Shown: piece by piece, positions 8,749-15,999 of the stretch | How positions within the stretch are numbered: the first letter of the stretch is position 1 | Layout of the letters: each line of letters begins with the position of its first letter | NCBI GenBank assembly: GCA_023387815.1 | Contig: JAEWHK010000024.1 | Location: forward strand, 1-55,547 | Reading direction: 5' to 3' | DNA length: 55,547 bases | DNA from: Pseudomonadota bacterium | GTDB taxonomy: Bacteria > Pseudomonadota > Gammaproteobacteria > Burkholderiales > Burkholderiaceae_B | The notes under the pieces: model-generated | What the model was told of the DNA's origin: nothing | Databases searched by the model: none | The model's input: only the letters and a program-made list of their open reading frames with translations | Position numbers and translations under genes: made by a program

Positions 8749-10290
8749 TTATTCTGCGTCAGGCGATGCCTGTTCAAGCAGCTTTCTGCCCTTGCGGCTG
8801 AAGCGGCGCAGCAGCAGCGGCAGAACCACAACTGCAATAGACGCAATCCACAAGCCAACTGAAATATTGCTTTCGACCAGGATACGGACATCGCCGTTGG
8901 TGATGGACAGCGCGCGACGCAGATTCTGTTCCATCATGTCCCCCAGCACAACACCAAGAACCAGGGGTGCCATGGGCACTTCCATCTTGCGCAGCCAGTA
9001 GCCAATCACCCCGATAATCACAACCATCATCAGATCGAAGCTGCCCGCATTGATCGCATAGACCCCGATAAAGCTGATGCACAGAATGCCTGGAACCAGC
9101 AGCCAGCCTGGTACGGCCAGCACTTTGGAGAAGACACGAACCATGGGTACGTTCATCACAAAAAGCAGTACGTTTGCAATGAACAGCGAAGCAATCAGAC
9201 CCCAGACCAGCTCAGGTTTGGTGTCAAACAGCACCGGACCCGGCGTGATGTTGTACAGCGTCAACGCACCCATCATCACTGCGGTGGTACCAGAGCCTGG
9301 TACGCCAAGCGTCAGCATGGGAACAAAAGACCCGATGGCAGACCCTGTAGCAGCCGCTTCCGGTGCAACCAGACCGCGCATATCACCCTTACCGAATTTG
9401 GCGTTGGGATCCCTGTTTTCGGTATAGCGTTTTTCCTGAGAATAAGCCACGGCCGCAGCCACGCTGGCACCGGCGCCAGGCAGCACACCAACGAAGAAGC
9501 CGACGAACGCACTGCGCACCACGCTCCACCAGGTAAAGGCCAATTCTTTAAGATTGAACAATTTGCGACCGCTGGAATCCACTTCCACACTCTGTCCGGC
9601 CATGACCTTTTCAAGCATTTCCAGCATCTCGGCAACGGCGAACAGGGCGATAACCACAACCACAAAGTCGATACCATCGGCCAGATGCACAGAGTCAAAG
9701 GTATAGCGATACACTCCGGAGTTGGCATCCACACCCACAACGGCAATGGCAAGACCCAGCATGGCTGCCAGCGTACCCTTGACTGGTTTCTTACCCAGCA
9801 GACTGGTCAGGCAGCAGAAAGAGAACACCATCAGCACAAAGTATTCCGGTGGTCCGAAAGCCAGTGCCCAGCTCGCCAGCAAGGGAGCAAGAAGCATAAT
9901 GCCGACAACGGATACGGTCGCGCCAAAGAAGGCAGACCATGCAGAGAGTGACAACGCTACGTTGGCCAGTCCCTGACGGGCCAGCGGATAACCGTCAAGC
10001 GTGGTCATGATGGCACTGGCTTCACCCGGCACATTCAACAGAATCGATGTGATACGGCCGCCGTATTCAGCGCCCACGTACACGGCCGCCAGCAGAATCA
10101 ATGCAGACTCTGGCGGAAAGTTCATGGCAAAGGCCAGCGGTATCAGCATCGCGACGCCGTTGATGGGACCCAGACCTGGCAGCACGCCAACCAGCGTTCC
10201 CAGAAATGCCCCTACAGCAGCAATCAGCAGGTTGCTCCATGTCAGGGCAACACCGAAACCGATGGATAAGTGATCGATCAAGCCGCTCAT
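8749..10290 (-). CDS. tctA: TTT transporter large permease TctA
   Basis: Large membrane subunit of a tripartite tricarboxylate transporter, 513 residues with about twelve hydrophobic segments. Family hallmarks are the early GTLVGVLPGLGPINGVAML loop and the mid-protein GVLPGAGASVAAAVAYSQEK repeat. It overlaps tctB by four bases (ATGA) and is the last gene of tctD-E-C-B-A. Uptake is driven by an ion gradient, with substrate handed over by the TctC receptor. Linkage to TctDE supports citrate or another tri/dicarboxylate, without proof of the exact ligand. Confidence 0.92.
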   Translation of the reverse strand: MSGLIDHLSIGFGVALTWSNLLIAAVGAFLGTLVGVLPGLGPINGVAMLIPLAFAMNFPPESALILLAAVYVGAEYGGRITSILLNVPGEASAIMTTLDGYPLARQGLANVALSLSAWSAFFGATVSVVGIMLLAPLLASWALAFGPPEYFVLMVFSFCCLTSLLGKKPVKGTLAAMLGLAIAVVGVDANSGVYRYTFDSVHLADGIDFVVVVIALFAVAEMLEMLEKVMAGQSVEVDSSGRKLFNLKELAFTWWSVVRSAFVGFFVGVLPGAGASVAAAVAYSQEKRYTENRDPNAKFGKGDMRGLVAPEAAATGSAIGSFVPMLTLGVPGSGTTAVMMGALTLYNITPGPVLFDTKPELVWGLIASLFIANVLLFVMNVPMVRVFSKVLAVPGWLLVPGILCISFIGVYAINAGSFDLMMVVIIGVIGYWLRKMEVPMAPLVLGVVLGDMMEQNLRRALSITNGDVRILVESNISVGLWIASIAVVVLPLLLRRFSRKGRKLLEQASPDAE

Positions 10291-10724
10291 AGCAGGCCCT
10301 CCAGAATACCTGTAGGCAGCACGACATCCAGCGCGCGGTCAAACAGGAAGAAAAACAGCAAGCCCATGATCAGGCCGCCAATCAGACATTTGAGCCAGGT
10401 CCCGCCAAACAGTCGTCCGACCAGAACGGTCATGACAGTGGTGGCAATAATGAAGCCCAGCCATTGAAAGAGGAACGCGTAACCCAGGGCAACCAGGACC
10501 ATCAGGAAGATCCTGCTATTGGCTCCAGGCGGGTTCGACTCGGCAGTAAAGTCATTCTTGTAGATCAGCCACAGGCCGCAAAGGCCAATGACAAGTGCAA
10601 TCAGCAAGGGAAAGGCGCGAGGGCCCACAGGTTCGTAGGAAACAGGGGCATGCAGATTCCAGCCGAAGACGGTCAGAAATACAGCGACGCCCAGGGACAC
10701 GACGCCCAATATGCGATCATTCAT
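10287..10724 (-). CDS. tctB: TTT transporter small membrane subunit TctB
   Basis: Small four-helix membrane subunit of the TTT system, 145 residues from the chosen start MNDRILGVVSLG. Segments are visible near residues 5-22, 38-55, 75-105 and 115-140. The frame is open to 10796, but that extension would run through a stem-loop and has no family similarity. The preferred ATG has a weak GGAA upstream. It lies between the receptor and TctA genes and overlaps tctA. Confidence 0.85.
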   Translation of the reverse strand: MNDRILGVVSLGVAVFLTVFGWNLHAPVSYEPVGPRAFPLLIALVIGLCGLWLIYKNDFTAESNPPGANSRIFLMVLVALGYAFLFQWLGFIIATTVMTVLVGRLFGGTWLKCLIGGLIMGLLFFFLFDRALDVVLPTGILEGLL

Positions 10725-10769
10725 GATGGTAGTTCCAGACAGAGACAATTTCAGCGACATGGCGCTGAT

Positions 10770-10799
10770 CCGTTGCCCGTGCAAGGTGGCAGGCAACGG
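10770..10799 (-). promoter_or_regulatory. Intercistronic stem-loop after tctC
   Basis: Perfect 8-bp arms CCGTTGCC (10770-10777) and GGCAACGG (10792-10799) with a 14-nt loop begin 12 nt after the tctC stop and precede tctB. There is no T-tract on the minus strand. It is therefore more likely an mRNA-stabilising or partial-termination element that raises receptor over permease. Confidence 0.6.
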
Positions 10800-10811
10800 C
10801 AGGAAGGTCTG

Positions 10812-11807
10812 TTATTTTTTCATCAGGCCGAAAGAGTCAGCCAGCTTGCGGTATTCTTCAACTTGTTGCTTGACATAAGCATCCAGCTCGGGACCGGTTT
10901 TGTCGAAAGGAAACAGACCCTGCTGTTCGCGCAGTTTTGCAAATTCGGGATCAGGACCCATTTTCTTGAACGCATCCAGCCAGAAGTTGTAGTCGGCATC
11001 AGAAACTTTGGGGCCAACGTAGTAGCCACGAATAATAGGCCACTGGATGTCAAAACCCTGTTCTTTGGCAGTGGGCACATCCTTGAATTTGCCGTCCAGA
11101 CGTTTGTCGTTGAACACGGCCAGCACCTTGATGGGCGCGCCGCCTTCCAGCATGGTAAAGGCTTCGGCTGCATCACCCATGTAAGCCTGGATGTGGCCGC
11201 CACGCAGTGCCGTCACGGCTTCGCCGCCCCCTTCAAATGCGACAAAGCGCATTTTTTTGTAATCCACACCGGCTGCCTTGGCAGTCAGCGCGGCTTTCAT
11301 CCAGTCCTGGCTGCCTACGGTACCGCCAGCACCCAGTACGATTTTGGTTGGATCCTGCTTGAACGCCTCCATCAGCGATTTCAGATCCTGATAAGGAGAA
11401 TCCTTGCGCACCACGGCGACACCATAATCGGTACCGACGGCAGCAAGCCAGCGTACATCGTTTTCGTTGTATTTACCGAATTTGCCCTGTGCCAGATTCA
11501 GCAGTGAGCCACCTGAAAAGGCTACGATGGTGCCGCCTTCTGAAGGTTTCTGGGCAACCACGTTGTTGTACGCTACTGCACCGATACCGCCGGGCATGTA
11601 TACGATACGCATGGCTGACTTGAGCGCACCGGTTTGCTTCAGGCCTTCCTGCGCGAGACGGCAGGTCAGGTCAAAACCGCCACCGGGCTGTGCCGGTGCA
11701 ATACATTCTGGACGACGGGGTTCATCGGCAAACGCGGTCTGCGCGATAACAAGCTGGGCGGCAACCACAGAGGCGCCAATCACCCGGGACAGGAAAGAAG
11801 AACTCAT
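10812..11807 (-). CDS. tctC: TTT periplasmic receptor TctC (Bug family)
   Basis: Periplasmic solute receptor of the TTT importer, 331 residues. The signal peptide reads from MSSSFLSRVIG to a cleavage after AQTAFA. The mature start (DEPRRPECIAPAQPGGGFDLTCRL) carries the Bug ligand-loop PGGGFD. The ATG at 11807 is preferred for its signal peptide and an upstream GATGAGA; starts at 11819 and 11921 are also open. It is the first transporter gene downstream of tctDE (113-bp gap). Confidence 0.88.
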   Translation of the reverse strand: MSSSFLSRVIGASVVAAQLVIAQTAFADEPRRPECIAPAQPGGGFDLTCRLAQEGLKQTGALKSAMRIVYMPGGIGAVAYNNVVAQKPSEGGTIVAFSGGSLLNLAQGKFGKYNENDVRWLAAVGTDYGVAVVRKDSPYQDLKSLMEAFKQDPTKIVLGAGGTVGSQDWMKAALTAKAAGVDYKKMRFVAFEGGGEAVTALRGGHIQAYMGDAAEAFTMLEGGAPIKVLAVFNDKRLDGKFKDVPTAKEQGFDIQWPIIRGYYVGPKVSDADYNFWLDAFKKMGPDPEFAKLREQQGLFPFDKTGPELDAYVKQQVEEYRKLADSFGLMKK

Positions 11808-11920
11808 GATTAGTCTCATCTTTATAATTGGATTAGGGAAAAAACAGGCCTGGAGCCTGACTGCCCGTACCTTACAGATGCAACCTTTCGGTTTGCTTTC
11901 AAATTGGCGCGCAAACCGCA

Positions 11921-13333
11921 TTAAGTCTTCAAACTAAGGGAAAACACTAGTCGAACACGCAGCCCGGAGAGCTTTTCTCCCGACCCCAGTTGCATGGTTG
12001 CCTGATGCATTTGCATAATGGTGTTGACAATGGCCAGGCCCAATCCGGCGCCGGGCAGGTGTTTGCCCGCCTTGCCTCGTCTGAAGCGCGTACCGGCTTT
12101 TTCCCTGTCTTCATCAGACATGCCAGGCCCGTTGTCTTCGACAACCACTTCGGCGCCCGATGCAGTCTGTCGCAGCATGATCAATACCGCCCCGCCGGAC
12201 GGACTGTAGCGAATTGCATTGTCCAGCACATTGCGCAGCGCTTCCTGCAATAGCCAGGCAATCCCCTGCACATATAACGGCGCATCCGGGCGCACGACTT
12301 CCACGTCGATCTCGCGTTCGCGAATCAGCGGCCATAAATCCGCAATCAGTTCATTGACCAGTGCTCCCAGGTCAACCTGTACGCTGTTCTGCGACACTTC
12401 GTTGTCCAGCGAATCGCGTACCCGGGCCAGCGCGAGCATCTGACTGGTCATGCGAATGGCGCGATCCACGCCCTCGTTCATGGACCGCAGCACTTCACGG
12501 ATTTCTTCCGGGTCCGATTCGCGCAAGGCATAGTCCAGTTGCATTTTGAGTACCGCCAGCGGCGTTTTGAGCTGATGCGAGGCGTCATCCAGAAACTGCC
12601 GCTGTCGGTCTGCCTGCTCGGTATATCGATGGATATGCGAATTGATGGCATTGACCAGTGGTGTGACTTCCTTGGGCAGGCCGTCTGTATTGACCGGACG
12701 CATGTCATTGATGGAGCGGGAACGCATTTCGTGTCTGAGGCGAGCCAGCGGTCGCACCGCAAAGATAATGCCAAAAATCACAATGATCATGACCACGGCA
12801 ATCATCAACAGATCACGTCCCACGGAACGCCACAGCATGCGATCGATGAACGATTCGCGATCACCGATACCTTCGGCCACCTGTATGATGATTCGCACGC
12901 TTTTATCACCATACAGCGGCGGATCGGCGTCTCGCGCCATCACCACGGAACGCACCGGTTCGCCCAGATAGTCGGTATCAAAGAAATAGATTTTGCCCGA
13001 CTCCAGGGACATCGCAGGTATCGGCAGATCGGCATTGCCTATAACAGAAAGGCCGTCTTCTGCCGCAATTTTGAAGTACACCGCGGCATTGGCGGTGAGC
13101 TCGTAGAACTCCAGCAGCGTATAGGGCTGATCCAGCGACAGCCCGCCATTTTCTGTAGATATATTGTGATTGAGCGAGTTGAGCGCCCCCACCAGGGATC
13201 GGTCATATGCTGTTGTGATCTGCCTGCGCAGGTCCTTGTTTGACAGAGCCAGGGCCGTGAGCATGGTGAGCAGCAGCGCCGGCACCAGCAGCCAGAGCAG
13301 AATGGATTTCATGCTGCGCGAAAACAGTCTCAT
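11921..13333 (-). CDS. tctE: Sensor histidine kinase TctE
   Basis: Membrane sensor of the two-component pair that controls tricarboxylate uptake, 470 residues. Two membrane helices (about 10-30 and 174-193) enclose a periplasmic sensor of about 145 residues, followed by a HAMP-like linker. The phosphorylated His is H253 in DDASHQLKTP. The kinase N box (RNVLDNAIRYSP), G1 (VEDNGPGM) and G2 (GAGLGLAI) boxes are intact. It overlaps tctD by four bases. The likely signal is an external tricarboxylate, by analogy with Salmonella TctE. Confidence 0.9.
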   Translation of the reverse strand: MRLFSRSMKSILLWLLVPALLLTMLTALALSNKDLRRQITTAYDRSLVGALNSLNHNISTENGGLSLDQPYTLLEFYELTANAAVYFKIAAEDGLSVIGNADLPIPAMSLESGKIYFFDTDYLGEPVRSVVMARDADPPLYGDKSVRIIIQVAEGIGDRESFIDRMLWRSVGRDLLMIAVVMIIVIFGIIFAVRPLARLRHEMRSRSINDMRPVNTDGLPKEVTPLVNAINSHIHRYTEQADRQRQFLDDASHQLKTPLAVLKMQLDYALRESDPEEIREVLRSMNEGVDRAIRMTSQMLALARVRDSLDNEVSQNSVQVDLGALVNELIADLWPLIREREIDVEVVRPDAPLYVQGIAWLLQEALRNVLDNAIRYSPSGGAVLIMLRQTASGAEVVVEDNGPGMSDEDREKAGTRFRRGKAGKHLPGAGLGLAIVNTIMQMHQATMQLGSGEKLSGLRVRLVFSLSLKT

Positions 13334-14010
13334 GATTTGTTCGTCTGCGCTTCCAGGCTGTAGCCCACGCCGCGCACAGTCACGATCTGCGCCCCGCTAC
13401 CTGTGAGTTTTTTGCGAAGCCGGTGCACAATCACTTCAATGGCTTCCAGGTTGACTTCTTTGTCGTCCGCAACCACACGATCCAGAATGGACTGTTTGCT
13501 CACAGGCTCGCCACTGCGCTGCATCAGCACACGCAATACGGCGGTTTCCCGTGGAGAAAGGGCCAGCGGCTGCTCGGACAGGTAGAACTGCTGTAGCGAG
13601 GTGTCCAGCGACAGGTTGCCCAGCATTAAACGTGGCCGGCTTTTGCCACGGCTGCGCCGCACCAGCGCTGTCAGCCGCGCCTCCAGTTCACCCACTTCAA
13701 ACGGCTTGGCCAGAAAATCATCGGCCCCCTGATGCAGCATATCAATGCGCTGATTCAATGAATCTCTGGCGGTAAGCACAAGTACCGGCGTGCGGTCATC
13801 CCGAGCGCGCATGCGCGCCAGCACGCCGGCGCCGTCCAGACCGGGCAGGCCGAGATCCAGAATGACCGCATCGTACTCTTCCAGTTCCAGGCGTCGCACC
13901 GCCAGCAGCCCGTCGTCGGCCCACTCGACAATGAACCCGGCGTAACGCGCCAGGCTTTTGGCCAGCCATCGGGCCAGCGAGGGTTCGTCTTCGACGAGTA
14001 AGATTCTCAT
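13330..14010 (-). CDS. tctD: Response regulator TctD (OmpR family)
   Basis: DNA-binding response regulator paired with TctE, 226 residues. The receiver domain has the acidic pocket VEDE (6-9), the phosphoacceptor D52 in ILDLGLP, and a conserved Lys in FLAKPFE. The C-terminal winged helix of OmpR/PhoB type covers about residues 128-222, with the recognition region VIVHRLRKKL. It is the first gene of tctDECBA and should activate tctCBA. Confidence 0.92.
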   Translation of the reverse strand: MRILLVEDEPSLARWLAKSLARYAGFIVEWADDGLLAVRRLELEEYDAVILDLGLPGLDGAGVLARMRARDDRTPVLVLTARDSLNQRIDMLHQGADDFLAKPFEVGELEARLTALVRRSRGKSRPRLMLGNLSLDTSLQQFYLSEQPLALSPRETAVLRVLMQRSGEPVSKQSILDRVVADDKEVNLEAIEVIVHRLRKKLTGSGAQIVTVRGVGYSLEAQTNKS

Positions 14011-14240
14011 TATTGCATTGTGGCGCGTACTGGCGCCGCGAGGGTCCTGATGTGAATGGGGCGATTATGAACCCTGCGGCGGGTAACCGCAACTGAGAGC
14101 GGCGTTCTGATCCGCATCCGGACGGTTCTGGCGAAGTGGCGGCCCGCAGATGAAAAATATTTCATTTATCCGTGCTGCGCATGCAAAAATGCGCCAGTCC
14201 GTTTATTATCAGGATAGGCAAAAAAATTGATAAAAATCAT

Positions 14241-14264
14241 CCGCCGGGGAATTCCCGCTGGCGG
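14241..14264. promoter_or_regulatory. Inverted repeat upstream of the aldehyde dehydrogenase
   Basis: In the 301-bp gap between divergent tctD and the dehydrogenase gene, an interrupted palindrome reads CCGCC-g-GGGAATTCCC-gct-GGCGG. It lies 48 bp before the ATG and may be an operator or leader hairpin. The rest of the gap has AT-rich promoter-like sequence (about 14195-14240) but no gene. Confidence 0.4.
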
Positions 14265-14311
14265 GGCCAGGACATTTTTAACAGATATCACGGACACAGA
14301 AAGGATAAGCA

Positions 14312-15745
14312 ATGAGCCAGTATGAAGCACTCAGTCTTTACATTGATGGTGAGTTTTTGTCAGGAGATGGACGCGTCACACAGGATGTGGTGAACCCGGC
14401 TACAGGCGAGGTACTCGCGCAACTGCCACACGCCAGTGAAGCCGATCTGGACCGCGCCCTGCAGGCCGCAGATCGTGCATTCCAGACCTGGAAACACAGC
14501 AATCCCATGGATCGTTCTGCGATCCTGCGCAAGGCTGCCGAGCTGGCTCGCGAGCGCGCCCAGGATATCGGTCTGAATCTGACACGCGACCAGGGCAAGC
14601 CTCTGGCCGAAGCCGTGGGCGAAATCGTCAGCTGCGCCGATCACTGCGACTGGCACGCAGAAGAATGCCGCCGCATTTATGGACGTGTGATCCCGCCGCG
14701 CAATCCTGCTGTGCGTCAGTTGGTCGTACGTGAGCCTATCGGCGTCTGCGCCGCGTTCACACCGTGGAACTTCCCGTTCAATCAGGCCATCCGCAAAATT
14801 TCAGCGGCCATTGGCGCCGGTTGCACTATCATTCTGAAAGGGCCGGAAGATGCGCCCAGCGCCGTCATGGCCATCGCCCGCATTTTCCACGACGCCGGCC
14901 TGCCCAAAGGCATTCTGAATATCGTCTGGGGTGATCCACCGAAAGTGTCTGATTACCTGATCCGTTCACCCATCGTTCGCAAAGTGTCGTTTACCGGCTC
15001 TGTACCTGTTGGCAAACAGCTGGCTGCACTTGCTGGTGCCCACATGAAACGCATCACTATGGAACTGGGTGGTCACTCTCCCGTGCTGGTGTTTGACGAT
15101 GCAGACATCCCCAAAGCCGCCAAGCAACTGGCCAAATTCAAAATCCGCAATGCCGGTCAGGTATGTATTTCCCCAACGCGTTTCTACGTTCAGGAAAAAG
15201 CCTACGATCAGTTCCTTTCCGTCTTCATTGAGACTCTGAAAGGAATCAAGGTCGGTGATGGTACCGCCAAGGATACCGAAATGGGTCCGCTGGCTCACGA
15301 ACGTCGTGTCGGCGCCATTTCCTCTTTTGTTGAAGATGCGCGCAAGGGCGGTGCAACCGTGGAACTGGGTGGAGATCCGCTGGGTGGCAACGGCTACTTC
15401 TTCCCACCCACTGTTGTGACCAATATTTCCGATGATTCACGCCTGATGACCGAAGAGCCTTTCGGCCCGATTGCGCCTGTGGTCCGTTTCTCGGATACTG
15501 ATGAAGTGATCAAGCGCGCCAACAGCCTGCCTTTTGGCCTGTCTTCTTACGTCTTCACCACGAATCTGCAGACTGCCACAAAAGCTTCGAATGAAATCGA
15601 AGCCGGTATGGTCAACATCAATCACTTTGGTGTGGCCCTGCCTGAAACGCCATTTGGTGGCGTCAAAGATAGTGGTATTGGCAGCGAAGGCGGTGTCGAA
15701 ACCTTTGATGGTTATCTGGTCACCAAGTTCATTACCCAGATCTGA
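14312..15745 (+). CDS. NAD(P)-dependent succinate-semialdehyde-type aldehyde dehydrogenase
   Basis: Oxidises an aldehyde, probably a semialdehyde such as succinate or 2-oxoglutarate semialdehyde, to the acid; 477 residues. The catalytic Cys is C285 (GQVCISPTR), the general base Glu is E251 (MELGGHSP), the oxyanion Asn is N153 (PWNFP), and the cofactor loop is FTGSVPVGK (228-236). AAAGGA precedes the ATG. A clear terminator follows, so it is a single-gene unit. A role in 4-aminobutyrate or sugar-acid breakdown is plausible from the neighbours; the natural substrate cannot be read from sequence. Confidence 0.88.
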   Translation: MSQYEALSLYIDGEFLSGDGRVTQDVVNPATGEVLAQLPHASEADLDRALQAADRAFQTWKHSNPMDRSAILRKAAELARERAQDIGLNLTRDQGKPLAEAVGEIVSCADHCDWHAEECRRIYGRVIPPRNPAVRQLVVREPIGVCAAFTPWNFPFNQAIRKISAAIGAGCTIILKGPEDAPSAVMAIARIFHDAGLPKGILNIVWGDPPKVSDYLIRSPIVRKVSFTGSVPVGKQLAALAGAHMKRITMELGGHSPVLVFDDADIPKAAKQLAKFKIRNAGQVCISPTRFYVQEKAYDQFLSVFIETLKGIKVGDGTAKDTEMGPLAHERRVGAISSFVEDARKGGATVELGGDPLGGNGYFFPPTVVTNISDDSRLMTEEPFGPIAPVVRFSDTDEVIKRANSLPFGLSSYVFTTNLQTATKASNEIEAGMVNINHFGVALPETPFGGVKDSGIGSEGGVETFDGYLVTKFITQI

Positions 15746-15762
15746 TTCCCTCTTTCGGAAAT

Positions 15763-15790
15763 GGTATTGCAGACCACAATCTGCAATACC
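15763..15790 (+). promoter_or_regulatory. Stem-loop downstream of the aldehyde dehydrogenase
   Basis: Perfect 10-bp arms GGTATTGCAG and CTGCAATACC with an 8-nt loop lie 17 nt after the stop codon, just ahead of the intrinsic terminator. It has no T-tract of its own and probably protects the mRNA 3' end. Confidence 0.6.
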
Positions 15791-15800
15791 TGGCAGAATC

Positions 15801-15833
15801 AGCCGGTGCCGTCGAAGGACGCACCGGCTTTTT
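15801..15833 (+). terminator. Intrinsic terminator after the aldehyde dehydrogenase
   Basis: Perfect 9-bp stem AGCCGGTGC / GCACCGGCT followed by TTTTT and more T-rich sequence. This is a strong rho-independent terminator. Confidence 0.88.
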
Positions 15834-15999
15834 CGTTGTGCATTCCGGTTATTCGACGTCTGGCGGTGCTAGAATGCAAAAATCACATCTGACATATTGC
15901 CGGGACAGCTTTGGTATAAGGACAGATACCCTGGACAGCGACCCGTCGACCTGATGTCGTGATGTCCTTTGGGGTTGCAGTCTGAAAACGGAGCAGATC

